Source: Nitrosotalea sp.
Lineage (GTDB): Archaea; Thermoproteota; Nitrososphaeria; Nitrososphaerales; Nitrosopumilaceae
Reading direction: 5' to 3'
NCBI GenBank assembly: GCA_023252235.1
Contig: JAHEXH010000001.1
Span: forward strand, 3,578-67,577
DNA: 64,000 nt
A program made the position numbers and the translations under genes. The notes under the pieces were generated by a model. It was given only the letters and a program-made list of their open reading frames with translations. It did not search any database and had not been told where the DNA came from. How positions within the stretch are numbered: the first letter of the stretch is position 1; each line of letters opens with the position of its first letter. This document shows, in pieces, positions 9,827-18,182 of this stretch.

Positions 9827-11071
9827 TTGCAAACAAGTTTCATAAATATTGAAAATATTAGAAATGATTTTCCTATTCTGAAAAGAAAGGTACACAAGGA
9901 TAAACCTCTTGTTTATCTTGATAATGCCGCCACTACTCAAAAACCAATTCAAGTAATTGATGCCATCAGCAACTATTACCTGACTTACAATTCTAATATT
10001 CATAGAGCCGTCCACGAACTTGCTGAAGAGGCAACACTTGCGTATGAGGCAACACGGGACAAGGTAGCGAAATTCATCAATGCAAAAAATCGTGAAGAGA
10101 TTGTCTTTGTTAGGGGAACTACTGAGGCAATCAATCTTGTTGCATATGCATGGGGGCGACAGAATGTTAACAAGGATGACATTATCGTAACTACCGAATA
10201 TGAGCATCACAGTAACATAGTTCCATGGCAACTTCTAGCAAAAGAAAAAGGCGCAAAACTAGAATACATTGGAGTAGGTGATAACGGAGAATTAATTCTT
10301 GATCATTTGGATAAATATCTTCAGACAGGAAAAGTAAAGATTGTAGCATTTAGTCAAATGTCTAATGTTTTAGGAACAATAACAAATTCTGAGGAAATTG
10401 TCAAGAGATGTAAAAAATATGGTGTACGAGTATTAATCGATGGCGCACAATCTGTTCCACATCTGAAAGTTGATCTCCAAAAACTTGACTGTGACTTTTT
10501 TGCTTTCTCTGCACACAAGATGCTTGGTCCTACTGGAGTGGGAATTCTTTGGGCAAGAAAAGAATTACTTCAAGATATGGTTCCATTCAATGGTGGAGGA
10601 GATATGATACGCGAAGTTCACAAGTATGAAACAACATGGAATGATCTTCCATACAAGTTTGAAGCAGGAACTCCAAACATTGCAGACGTTATAGGATTTG
10701 CAGCAGCAATAGATTATCTTGATAGGATAGGTATGGACAAGGTACGAGAACATGAAATGGAATTAACAAAATATGCTTTGGATAAACTTTCTCAAATGAA
10801 AGGAATAATTCTATACGGTCCAAAAGATATAACAAAACGAGGTGGTGTTATTTCTTTTAACTTGGGAGATATACATCCACATGATCTTGCCACTATAATT
10901 GATGAAGATGGAATTGCCATTCGTTCTGGTCATCACTGTGCACAAGTCTTGATGGAAAGATTGGACGTGTCTGCAACATCTCGCGCAAGCTTTTATATCT
11001 ATAATACAAAAGAAGAGGTGGATGTTTTTATTAAATCACTTAACAGAGCAAAGGAGTTGTTTAAGATATGA
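9827..11071 (+). CDS. sufS: cysteine desulfurase SufS
   Basis: PLP-dependent enzyme that mobilises sulfur from cysteine for Fe-S assembly. The 414-aa sequence has the group II desulfurase pattern: Y-L-D-N-A-A-T-T-Q-K-P near the N-terminus, the PLP lysine in F-A-F-S-A-H-K-M-L-G-P-T-G, and the short R-S-G-H-H-C-A-Q loop holding the persulfide-forming cysteine. The TTG start at 9827 lies one base after the Rieske stop. It is followed with an ATGA overlap by the SufU-like scaffold, its usual partner. Confidence 0.96.
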   Translation: MQTSFINIENIRNDFPILKRKVHKDKPLVYLDNAATTQKPIQVIDAISNYYLTYNSNIHRAVHELAEEATLAYEATRDKVAKFINAKNREEIVFVRGTTEAINLVAYAWGRQNVNKDDIIVTTEYEHHSNIVPWQLLAKEKGAKLEYIGVGDNGELILDHLDKYLQTGKVKIVAFSQMSNVLGTITNSEEIVKRCKKYGVRVLIDGAQSVPHLKVDLQKLDCDFFAFSAHKMLGPTGVGILWARKELLQDMVPFNGGGDMIREVHKYETTWNDLPYKFEAGTPNIADVIGFAAAIDYLDRIGMDKVREHEMELTKYALDKLSQMKGIILYGPKDITKRGGVISFNLGDIHPHDLATIIDEDGIAIRSGHHCAQVLMERLDVSATSRASFYIYNTKEEVDVFIKSLNRAKELFKI

Positions 11072-11508
11072 GTAGTGCAGATATTTATCGAGAGATAATA
11101 CTTGATTATTACAGAAACCCGCGAAATTATGGAAAGATAACTGATCCAGATATTGCTCAACGAGACAGTAACCCACTTTGTGGAGATGAATTAGAGATGC
11201 ACCTTAACATAAAAGATGACAAAGTTGCAGATGTGAAATTCACAGGAAAAGGATGTGCCATAAGCCAGGCAAGTGCATCAATGCTCACAGAGCTTATCAT
11301 GGGCAAAGATTTTGAGTATGTGAAAAAGCTTACAAAAGAAGATATTCTTGATAATTTAGGCCTACACGATCTTGGACCTGCTAGGATAAAGTGCGCTTTA
11401 TTATCATTAAAGGTACTAAAATCTGGTCTCTATTCTTATCTTGTTGATAAACTACAAGACACTGCATCTGCGGATAAAATAAAAGAAGAAGCCTCAGGTC
11501 TTTACTAA
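11068..11508 (+). CDS. sufU: SufU/IscU-like Fe-S scaffold or sulfur-transfer protein
   Basis: A 146-aa NifU N-terminal-type domain. The conserved metal ligands are visible: C38-G-D, C in F-T-G-K-G-C-A-I-S-Q-A-S-A-S-M, and C in R-I-K-C-A-L-L. The S-Q-A-S-A-S-M-L-T segment is the SufU-like form. It probably accepts persulfide sulfur from the adjacent SufS. Its ATG overlaps the sufS stop. Confidence 0.92.
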   Translation: MSSADIYREIILDYYRNPRNYGKITDPDIAQRDSNPLCGDELEMHLNIKDDKVADVKFTGKGCAISQASASMLTELIMGKDFEYVKKLTKEDILDNLGLHDLGPARIKCALLSLKVLKSGLYSYLVDKLQDTASADKIKEEASGLY

Positions 11509-11509
11509 A

Positions 11510-11848
11510 TTGTCCATCCCGCGTACAGTACTACCTCTTCAGATTAGAAAAATCATTTTCGAAAAATTCAATGATGCTAATTTGAGATTTACCAATGACG
11601 AAATCTTTGAACTACTCAAAAGTGATGGACTTGATAGTTCTCTTACAATTGACGATGTGGAACAATACTTTAACCAATTACGTGATGAGGGACTCATCAG
11701 ACAGATTGCCCAGAACTTTACCACAAATTGGTACAAACTCTTTGATGTGGTAGAGAAAATCAAATGTAATTCATGCAATCAAGAAGTTTACTTGGGAAAA
11801 CTTGAACCTCGAGTATGTCCTAACTCTGAATGTAAAGCAACTATTTAG
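11510..11848 (+). CDS. small winged-helix-like protein with C-terminal zinc ribbon
   Basis: A 112-aa protein I cannot match to a named family. Residues 1-80 are helical and look like a winged-helix fold (F-T-N-D-E-I-F-E-L-L followed by a helix and Y-F-N-Q-L-R-D-E-G-L-I-R). Residues 83-112 carry a C-x2-C...C-x4-C zinc ribbon. It starts at TTG one base after sufU and is co-oriented, so it may be the last gene of the suf operon and a candidate regulator. Its 3' end overlaps the convergent pgk gene by 8 bases. Confidence 0.75.
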   Translation: MSIPRTVLPLQIRKIIFEKFNDANLRFTNDEIFELLKSDGLDSSLTIDDVEQYFNQLRDEGLIRQIAQNFTTNWYKLFDVVEKIKCNSCNQEVYLGKLEPRVCPNSECKATI

Positions 11849-13049
11849 AACGATATCTTGTAGCTGCTTCTTCTAATGCTTGGATCATTGGTAGTTTTAC
11901 ACCTGTCAGGTATAGCACCAAAGCACCACCCGCAGTACTGATGTGATTTATTTTTTCAGCAAGACCGTATCTTTTCAAAGCTGCAGTTAGATGTCCTCCA
12001 CTTACAATTGTTGTTGCAAATGAATTTGCTACTCCTTTAAGTAGGGATTCTGTTCCAAATTTGAAATTCTCATTTTCGAAAAATCCTGCAGGGCCACTCA
12101 TAAATACGGTTCCTGCACTTTGAATTGATTTTAAATAATAGTCAACTGATTTTGGTCCCAAATCAAATATTTGATCACCTTTTATGAGTTCACGAACATC
12201 CATCTCTACTCTCTTTCCATCTCTTTCAACTGCAATATCTACTGGAACTGAAAATACATCTGGATATTCACCAATTAATGCATGTGCTTTTGAGACAACT
12301 TCTTCTTCTCTTTTAATTCCTAGCGGGAACTTGATTCTTCCCTGAGCTCTTAGGAATACGTTAGCAATTACACCTGTGAGAAGAACTTGATCAGCTCTAC
12401 CATTTTGAATTAATTCTTTTATTGCCTCTAGTCTGTCTACTACCTTAGAGCCTCCCAGTACAACCACGTGCGGTCCCTTGGCAACAGTCATTATTTCATC
12501 AAGTTTTCTTACTTCGCGCTCTACTAATCTGCCTGCACAAGATGGAAGAACATGTGCAAAACCGATTATGGATGGGTGTGATCTATGTGAACTTGGAAAT
12601 GAATCCAGGACGCAAATATCGAATAATTTTGACAGTCTTTGAACCATTATAGTCTTAGATGCCTCAGAAGCTGCAAATTCATAATTTTCTTCTGCACACA
12701 ATCTTAGATTATCCAGTAATATGATATCGCCATCCTTCATGTTTTTAATTTCTCTTTGTGCTTCAGAACCAATAACGTCTTCAATGTATTTTATTTTACG
12801 TCCTAAGATCTGTTCTAGTACTTTTGCATGTTTTTCCATTCCGGTATAATCTTTGTTTCCAACTCTTCCTTGATGTGATCCGATGACAACCTTGGCACCT
12901 TCTAGATCTTTGAGTGACTCGGTCGACTCTCTAATTCTACTTGTTTCAATGATGTCCATTGTAACAGGATCGATGGGACAGTTCATGTCAACTCTGAGAA
13001 AAACAGTCTTGCCCTTGGTATCAAAATCGTCGATTGTTAGGATCTTCAA
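11841..13049 (-). CDS. pgk: phosphoglycerate kinase
   Basis: Interconverts 1,3-bisphosphoglycerate and 3-phosphoglycerate; in autotrophic Thaumarchaeota it serves gluconeogenesis. The 402-aa archaeal form shows R-V-D-M-N-C-P near the N-terminus (R-V-D-F/I-N-x-P in relatives), S-H-Q-G-R, V-V-L-G-G-S-K-V and the C-terminal S-T-A-G-G-A-L-V-L-Y-L. The start is TTG at 13049. It is convergent with and slightly overlaps the preceding suf-operon gene. Confidence 0.96.
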   Translation of the reverse strand: MKILTIDDFDTKGKTVFLRVDMNCPIDPVTMDIIETSRIRESTESLKDLEGAKVVIGSHQGRVGNKDYTGMEKHAKVLEQILGRKIKYIEDVIGSEAQREIKNMKDGDIILLDNLRLCAEENYEFAASEASKTIMVQRLSKLFDICVLDSFPSSHRSHPSIIGFAHVLPSCAGRLVEREVRKLDEIMTVAKGPHVVVLGGSKVVDRLEAIKELIQNGRADQVLLTGVIANVFLRAQGRIKFPLGIKREEEVVSKAHALIGEYPDVFSVPVDIAVERDGKRVEMDVRELIKGDQIFDLGPKSVDYYLKSIQSAGTVFMSGPAGFFENENFKFGTESLLKGVANSFATTIVSGGHLTAALKRYGLAEKINHISTAGGALVLYLTGVKLPMIQALEEAATRYRSK

Positions 13050-13192
13050 TGTCGATCCTATCCTGAGATGTGGTTAAAATCTTTTAGTCAGAAAACGATC
13101 AAACGTAACCTACTCAAATATGAGTACTCTGATTTTAATATGGTTGTATACTCGATCATGATACAGATGTTGATACTTGGGAGGAGATTTCC

Positions 13193-13852
13193 TTGCAGAA
13201 TTGGATCTTTGATATAAGAAGTAGAACATTTTTCTTACTATTACTAGCTTTTTTAATTCTACTTTGTCTTGCGGTTGCAAAAATAGTATTGGTATATGAT
13301 GCTGGCTTTGAAAATTATGTTTCAAAACTAGTGGGTAATAAAACAATAGATCTTACCATGGGGATATTTACAGAACTGGGATGGGTACTTTATCCAATAT
13401 TTGTAAGCATTATCCTGTTTATAGTCAAAAGAACAAGGCGCCTTGGACTCGTATTGCTTCTTTCCTTGTTGGTTGGTAGCATGGTCGTTGCTTACATGAG
13501 ATGTTATACTGGATATGAAAAACCGGCTCTAGAGTACTTGGGGGCTCAACTGGGAATTAAATCGGGAGCGGATGTAGGGGTACCATGTCCGATTGATGGG
13601 ACATTTCCTGCAGGAGCCACAATGAGAACCACAATCTTTGCATTTATCATTGGATATGCTCTGTCTAGGAGATTTCCTCGCGGGTGCTATTTTTTGTGGA
13701 TTTATCCTGCAGTGGTCTCAATAAGCAGATTGTATCTTTTGCAAGAATATCCGTTAACCGTGATCTCTGGCGTAATATTTGGAATATTAATTGCCAATAT
13801 TGTATCCAAGAAATTAAAGATCGAACTTATCTTTGATAAATCAAAAACCTAG
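13193..13852 (+). CDS. PAP2-superfamily-like membrane protein lacking catalytic histidines
   Basis: A 219-aa protein with about five or six membrane helices. Layout and motif positions match the PAP2/phosphatidic-acid-phosphatase fold: E-K-P at 109-111, F-P-A-G-A-T at 138-143 where the family has P-S-G-H, and S178-R179-x5-E185-x3-T189 where the family has S-R-x5-H-x3-D. Both catalytic histidines and the Asp are therefore replaced, so phosphatase activity is unlikely. The TTG start at 13193 is supported by a strong GGGAGGAG 6 bases upstream. The gene overlaps the convergent next gene by 12 bases. Confidence 0.7.
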   Translation: MQNWIFDIRSRTFFLLLLAFLILLCLAVAKIVLVYDAGFENYVSKLVGNKTIDLTMGIFTELGWVLYPIFVSIILFIVKRTRRLGLVLLLSLLVGSMVVAYMRCYTGYEKPALEYLGAQLGIKSGADVGVPCPIDGTFPAGATMRTTIFAFIIGYALSRRFPRGCYFLWIYPAVVSISRLYLLQEYPLTVISGVIFGILIANIVSKKLKIELIFDKSKT

Positions 13853-14161
13853 TTCTTGCATGACTTTGGAGCTTATCAAAACCATCGCATAATGATCGGT
13901 ATCATGACTGTATATCCAATATCTGACATCGCGCTCTTGTTTTGTTTTTCTTAATCCAAAATTTAGTTCATTCATAATTGTAAAACCAATTTTCTTTGCA
14001 ACTTTTTGCTCCTTTGTCATGATCACTCTGAATGCCCCTTTTTGTGATGCAAAACCTAGTTTTACCATTTGTTCTGCCAACTCTCCAGCTTTTCGTTCAT
14101 CTTCGATCTGAAAAGAGTAAGCGATTGGTAACTGTGATGGATGAAAATCCATGCTTTCCAT
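13841..14161 (-). CDS. conserved hypothetical protein (106 aa)
   Basis: Not recognised. A small acidic/basic mixed protein without membrane segment or cysteines, predicted as alternating helix and strand. ATG at 14161 or 14152 could start it; the second gives a cleaner N-terminus. It stands alone on the minus strand between the PAP2-like gene and the divergent coiled-coil gene. Confidence 0.6.
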   Translation of the reverse strand: MESMDFHPSQLPIAYSFQIEDERKAGELAEQMVKLGFASQKGAFRVIMTKEQKVAKKIGFTIMNELNFGLRKTKQERDVRYWIYSHDTDHYAMVLISSKVMQELGF

Positions 14162-14309
14162 ACGTACTTGCTAAATAAAATCTACTTGGTGATACCTCCA
14201 ATATCTCAAAATTTTGGAAAAAGGATCAAAAATATGTTGAAAATTTTAACTCGTATGTCAAATACTGATCATAACAAAAACTTAATCAATTACAAAGGCT
14301 CATAACCGC

Positions 14310-15161
14310 ATGGCATCACTCGAAGCACTATCAAAATCATATGGTATGAAAAAAGCAGAAGTATCAAAATTACGAAAACAGGTAGAAAATAAACTAAAAG
14401 AAGCTGTTTCTAAAAAAAGAAGATCATCATCTGGTCTAGTTGCACTTGAAAAGAAAAAAGAAGATCTAACAAGGGCAAAAGACCATACTATTCAGGTTCT
14501 TAATCAGCATCTTTCACAAAAGGCAAGTATTGAGAGACTCAAGATTGCCGCTGAGGAGAGACTAAAACACGAACAAGATGCAAAGGATGAAGCAAAACAG
14601 CAAAGTGAGTATGGTGCACCAGAGGAAAAGGCTAGCGCAGTTCAAAGACTAAAGTATATTGATGAAAAAATAGCGGAATTACATGCCGAATTAAAGGAAA
14701 GGGAGTCTAACCAAACAAGACTAGAAAAGGAGATTGAATTCTCTGGGAAGGAAAAAACAAAACTCGAAGAGCAATTAAAGAAACAGATTCATGCCAAACC
14801 TGCACTGGTTGAACAACTAAAAGTTGGTACAAAAGAAGAAGCTGCTCTGAGACCAAGATTTGAATCTCTATTAAAAATTGAAGCTCAAGTAGGTAAAGCA
14901 TTATCTGTAGTTCAAAAGAAATTAGCGGCAATTGCAGCTCAGAAAAGAAAGAGAATGGCAGCAATTGCAGCTCAGAAAAGAAAGAGAATGGCAGCAATTG
15001 CAGCTCAGAAAAGAAAGAGAATGGCAGCAATTGCAGCTCAGAAAAGAAAGAGAAAAGGAAATGCAAAAAGAAAACTTGCTAAAAGAAAAATAACAAAGGG
15101 CAAAACAAAATCTCGTGCAAAAAAAGCACCTAAAAGAAAAATTAGGTCTAGACGAAAGTAG
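14310..15161 (+). CDS. lysine-rich coiled-coil protein with tandem 11-residue repeats
   Basis: A 283-aa protein with no recognised domain. Residues 1-205 are heptad-like, charged and strongly coiled-coil. Residues about 206-250 consist of a repeated I-A-A-Q-K-R-K-R-M-A-A unit, and the last 35 residues are almost all Lys/Arg/Ala/Thr. Such a tail resembles histone H1-like or nucleoid-associated tails, so binding to nucleic acid is inferred. It is a single gene with an AT-rich promoter region upstream. Confidence 0.75.
   Translation: MASLEALSKSYGMKKAEVSKLRKQVENKLKEAVSKKRRSSSGLVALEKKKEDLTRAKDHTIQVLNQHLSQKASIERLKIAAEERLKHEQDAKDEAKQQSEYGAPEEKASAVQRLKYIDEKIAELHAELKERESNQTRLEKEIEFSGKEKTKLEEQLKKQIHAKPALVEQLKVGTKEEAALRPRFESLLKIEAQVGKALSVVQKKLAAIAAQKRKRMAAIAAQKRKRMAAIAAQKRKRMAAIAAQKRKRKGNAKRKLAKRKITKGKTKSRAKKAPKRKIRSRRK
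14931..15055 (+). repeat. four near-perfect 33-bp direct repeats inside the coiled-coil gene
   Basis: Copies begin with ATTGCAGCTC at 14931, 14964, 14997 and 15030, giving a period of 33 bp (11 codons, in frame). The unit is a clean multiple of three, so copy-number change would keep the frame. Confidence 0.9.
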
Positions 15162-15206
15162 TAATTCTACGCTTAATTAATATTGAATTAATTTTTCCGT
15201 AACGAT

Positions 15207-15983
15207 ATGTCACTTCCTCAACGTATTATTGTAGAAATACTTGAGATGCCAAATCTTAGAAATCCATCTTTGGTTTGTGGATTTCCTGGAAGTGGATATG
15301 TGGGAAAACTTTCAATCGATCATATGATTGATGAATTGAAAGCCATTCCATTTGCAAACATGTTTTCATCATCGTTTCCTCCACAAGTTTTGATTCAATC
15401 TGATGGAACAGCTGATCTGATGAAAAATACTCTTTATTATTCTAAAGGAATAACAAACGATTTGATTCTGTTAAGTGGTGATGCACAACCCGTAACTCCA
15501 GAAAGTGAGTATGAAATGGCAGAAGAAATTGCAAAGATTTGTGATAAATTAGGAGTAAAAACAATCTATACTCTTGCTGCATACATTACAGGTGCTTTTT
15601 CTAAAACTCCAAAAGTGTATGGAACAAGTACTGTGTCACAAATTGTACAAGAATTTCAAAAATATGATGTATCCACAATGAACAGTGGAAGTATAACTGG
15701 AATGAATGGTCTTATTCTTGGTGTGGGAAAAAGAAAAGGTATCACAGGAATTTGCTTACTTGGAGAAACATCTGGGTATGTTGTTGATGCAAAAGCATCA
15801 AAAGTTGTACTTGAGACATTGGTAAAAATGTTAGATCTCAAACTTGATCTTACAGGAATATCTAAAAAAGCACAAGATACGGAACATCTTGTCAAAACAA
15901 TAGAAGAACAAATGGCTCAGAGAGCAGGGGGAGAATCTTTACCAATGCCACAACATGACAAAAAATTGGGGTATATCAGTTAA
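15207..15983 (+). CDS. PAC2-family protein (proteasome assembly chaperone-like)
   Basis: A 258-aa member of the PAC2/archaeal COG2047-type family. It has the typical N-terminal G-F-P-G-S-G-Y-V-G-K segment, a central L-L-S-G-D-A-Q-P-V-T, and N-G-L-I-L-G-V-G followed by C-L-L-G-E-T-S-G-Y near residues 165-200. Relatives include eukaryotic proteasome assembly chaperone 2; the function in archaea is not established. The C-terminal 40 residues are helical and charged. The next membrane-protein gene follows directly. Confidence 0.85.
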   Translation: MSLPQRIIVEILEMPNLRNPSLVCGFPGSGYVGKLSIDHMIDELKAIPFANMFSSSFPPQVLIQSDGTADLMKNTLYYSKGITNDLILLSGDAQPVTPESEYEMAEEIAKICDKLGVKTIYTLAAYITGAFSKTPKVYGTSTVSQIVQEFQKYDVSTMNSGSITGMNGLILGVGKRKGITGICLLGETSGYVVDAKASKVVLETLVKMLDLKLDLTGISKKAQDTEHLVKTIEEQMAQRAGGESLPMPQHDKKLGYIS

Positions 15984-15984
15984 A

Positions 15985-16587
15985 ATGAAAAAACGTGGAC
16001 CAATAATTTTGATTGCTGGAACCTCGATGATTATTCTGGCTGCATCTATTGCATATTCAATTATTCCAAAAGAACAAGGCTCTAATGGAGATTTCTTTCC
16101 GTCACCCGAAAGCCTGTTTGATAATGTATCTGACAAAGTTACAATTGAGGCAGGTAGTGTGTATGCATTTCCACATACCGTCAATACTGCTAAAGTACCT
16201 CTGATGTGGGGGGTTCACATAGTAGACTACAAGCCAGATGATTCTGTTGGAATAACTATATCCAATATCTTTGGAGATAAATTTGGCTCATTCGTTGAAG
16301 GTGATCCGATTTTCATAAAATCATTTGATGTAGCCAAAGTTGATACGTACAACTTTAACGTCGAAAACAAGGGTAAGGCACCAATAACTATTGTAATGTT
16401 ATTCACAGAGAATCCTGAAAAATCAAAGGCATTGACTGATCCCAACTCTCCGTTTGTAAAAAATATAATTCCATTAGCTGAAGCCGGATTTCTATTGATT
16501 GTTGGAATTATTGTAGTAATAGCTGGGATAATACTCAGCGTAATGGACTGGAGAAAGGGGAAGAATCAGTCTAGCAGATATGTCTAG
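15985..16587 (+). CDS. membrane-anchored extracytoplasmic protein of unknown function
   Basis: About 200 aa. A short basic N-terminus (M-K-K-R) leads into a membrane helix (residues about 5-25), then a roughly 130-residue beta-rich outer domain, then a second membrane helix near the C-terminus and a basic tail, so both ends should be inside. I place the start at ATG 15985, one base after the PAC2 stop; an in-frame ATG at 15955 would overlap PAC2. It is not recognised as a family beyond thaumarchaeal conserved hypotheticals. Confidence 0.7.
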   Translation: MKKRGPIILIAGTSMIILAASIAYSIIPKEQGSNGDFFPSPESLFDNVSDKVTIEAGSVYAFPHTVNTAKVPLMWGVHIVDYKPDDSVGITISNIFGDKFGSFVEGDPIFIKSFDVAKVDTYNFNVENKGKAPITIVMLFTENPEKSKALTDPNSPFVKNIIPLAEAGFLLIVGIIVVIAGIILSVMDWRKGKNQSSRYV

Positions 16588-16883
16588 AATTCTAGTACTA
16601 CTAGTTTTCCAAATTTTCCAACATTGAGTGCGTTTTCGCCTCTGAATGTAGAAATGTATCCGTTTTCAATTCTGACCTTGGAACCTTGTTTTACCATCTT
16701 TATCTGTGCATCCCATAGACTAAGCTTGATCTGTCCTGTTTCATCTTTTAGCATTGCATCTGCAACCTGAGCTTGTCCGCCTGTTTTGAGGTTGACAGTT
16801 CTTGGTTCGCTAATGCTCTCAATTACTCCTTCGACTGGCTCAAGCTTGTTTTGTGGTCTGCTTAGTTGGTCTATACTTGGCAT
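16584..16883 (-). CDS. OB-fold single-stranded DNA-binding protein (RPA-like)
   Basis: A 99-aa single OB fold resembling archaeal SSB/RPA proteins: V-E-G-V-I-E-S-I followed by A-D-A-M-L-K-D-E-T-G-Q-I-K-L-S-L-W-D and G-S-K-V-R-I-E-N-G-Y. The D-E-T-G-x-I-x-x-x-L-W-D signature is typical of these. There is no C-terminal acidic tail or zinc finger. It may bind ssDNA or RNA. It overlaps its convergent neighbour by 4 bases and is the last core gene before the accessory island. Confidence 0.85.
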   Translation of the reverse strand: MPSIDQLSRPQNKLEPVEGVIESISEPRTVNLKTGGQAQVADAMLKDETGQIKLSLWDAQIKMVKQGSKVRIENGYISTFRGENALNVGKFGKLVVLEF

Positions 16884-16918
16884 TTGAGAAAATTTTCTAT
16901 CTTCAAATAATAAGTGTT

Positions 16919-16989
16919 TTGATAGATACTTCTGTGAATTAGCTGGGGTTTGATGTTTTGAATTTCTCTTTGTGCAAAATCGGGGTTTA
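16919..16989 (+). repeat. left copy of island boundary element
   Basis: Begins TTGATAGATACT, contains TAGCTGGGGTTTGA and ends TCGGGGTTTA. It aligns in direct orientation with 23099-23167, and in inverted orientation with 23038-23100 at equal length over 62 bases. Its last three bases are the stop codon of the first island gene, just as the right copy contains the stop of the last one. Confidence 0.65.
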
Positions 16990-17505
16990 TGGAAACTTTT
17001 TTCTCATATGTGAAACCATGTTTTTCATTAGTTCAAGAAACCTTTGACAACAATGTACTATTTCTGTAAGCCTTTCAGGCGTAACCTGAAAATACATAGT
17101 TTCTATTTCAACATCTTTTGATTCATCCTCATTTATTTCTGATTCCAATACTAGCGTGTCAAATGGATCGTTAGATCGATGTACCGTGATATTTCGCTTC
17201 ATCAACATAAAATGTCCAATTTCATCATTATTGATTTTGGAAATTTCTCTATCATAAAGATTCAAAAAGTTTTCAGCGATCTCATTTCCTTTAGATTTAT
17301 TCCTAAATTGGGTTTCAAATTTTTTTATTTTTATAGAAATGTGAAAACTAAATTTTTGGTCATAATCTTGTAACAAATGATACGGGATACTTCTACTAGC
17401 AGATAAAAAGGCACTTAGATAATGATCCACCTCTTCTGTTCTATAGTGATCTTTTATTTTTTGAAGGAAAAACTCAGATTCTTTTATCTTTTCATTTGCA
17501 GTCAA
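16987..17505 (-). CDS. HEPN-like protein
   Basis: A 172-aa all-helical protein. Residues 25-50 (F-L-S-A-S-R-S-I-P-Y-H-L-L) resemble the first helix of AbiU2/Cthe_2314-type HEPN proteins, and K103-R104-N105-x3-H109 fits the R-x4-H RNase motif of HEPN domains. HEPN proteins are often RNases in toxin-antitoxin and phage-defence systems. The gene starts at TTG 17505, overlapping the stop of the membrane-protein gene upstream, so the two are co-transcribed and probably act together. The assignment rests on motif and helix pattern only. Confidence 0.6.
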   Translation of the reverse strand: MTANEKIKESEFFLQKIKDHYRTEEVDHYLSAFLSASRSIPYHLLQDYDQKFSFHISIKIKKFETQFRNKSKGNEIAENFLNLYDREISKINNDEIGHFMLMKRNITVHRSNDPFDTLVLESEINEDESKDVEIETMYFQVTPERLTEIVHCCQRFLELMKNMVSHMRKKFP

Positions 17506-18107
17506 TTATCTTCAATTTTTCCCGATTCCAATTTAGGTAAAATCTCATCGATTTCATCCCTCAATGCTGTCATATGTTCATTAAACTTGTTTGTTATCCT
17601 GTTGGCTTCTCTGTCAACAATAGCTGTATTGTTACTAGCAAAAATCGGTGTAGTATAAAAATTCATTACCTGATTGCTGTAGAATATGCATCTATCTAAT
17701 CTCAGATATAGGCGTGCCAAAATACTTTGTAATGAAGGTTTAAGCAAGCTAAAATTTCCAGAATTTACAGAACTCTCATAAGCTGGTATTCTTATCATTA
17801 TGGATATCCCGTCAATATTTTTAGCAACTGAGTTCCAACTTAAAAAAATATTTTTTTGTTCAAAATATTCTTTTTTTATAGTTTTTATTTCTTCTATGAT
17901 GGCATCTAGTGTATTAATGACCGTTTGTTGAGTCTCTTCTTTTCGTTTTTGTCTATCCCACTTTCTAGCAAATCTTAAACCGAAATATGCACCAATTATA
18001 GAACCAACACCTGCACCAATAATGGAAATCAATAATTGTATTAGAAAATCAGAAGAATGATCTCCAGTAGTTAAACAGACACAAGAATTTGTATTATTCA
18101 TTTTCAT
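17502..18107 (-). CDS. single-span membrane protein with cytoplasmic helical domain
   Basis: About 200 aa. One membrane helix near the N-terminus (I-S-I-I-G-A-G-V-G-S-I-I-G-A-Y-F-G) is followed by a basic stop-transfer stretch (R-K-W-D-R-Q-K-R-K) and a helical, coiled-coil-prone domain. ATG at 18107 is preferred because the only TATA box (18152-18161) places transcription start near 18131; the longer frame from TTG 18143 would begin upstream of that. It overlaps the HEPN-like gene, suggesting a membrane-tethered partner. Function unknown. Confidence 0.6.
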   Translation of the reverse strand: MKMNNTNSCVCLTTGDHSSDFLIQLLISIIGAGVGSIIGAYFGLRFARKWDRQKRKEETQQTVINTLDAIIEEIKTIKKEYFEQKNIFLSWNSVAKNIDGISIMIRIPAYESSVNSGNFSLLKPSLQSILARLYLRLDRCIFYSNQVMNFYTTPIFASNNTAIVDREANRITNKFNEHMTALRDEIDEILPKLESGKIEDN

Positions 18108-18151
18108 CACGGGTGTTGTCAATTTTATAGATCCATAATTCAACCCTCGCC

Positions 18152-18161
18152 TTATATATTA
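18152..18161. promoter_or_regulatory. shared bidirectional TATA element
   Basis: TTATATATTA is centred at about 18157. On the plus strand it lies 26 bases before the TTG start at 18183, giving a leaderless mRNA. On the minus strand it predicts a start near 18131, 24 bases before ATG 18107. No other TATA-like site is present in the short gap. Confidence 0.55.
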
Positions 18162-18182
18162 GCAATTGTAGGATCTACTAAA

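Noticed and set aside
9818..10231. 137-aa minus-strand frame within sufS
   Set aside because: It is fully antisense to a strongly conserved enzyme; a shadow frame.
14931..15055. CRISPR array
   Set aside because: The repeats are contiguous, coding and have no unique spacers.
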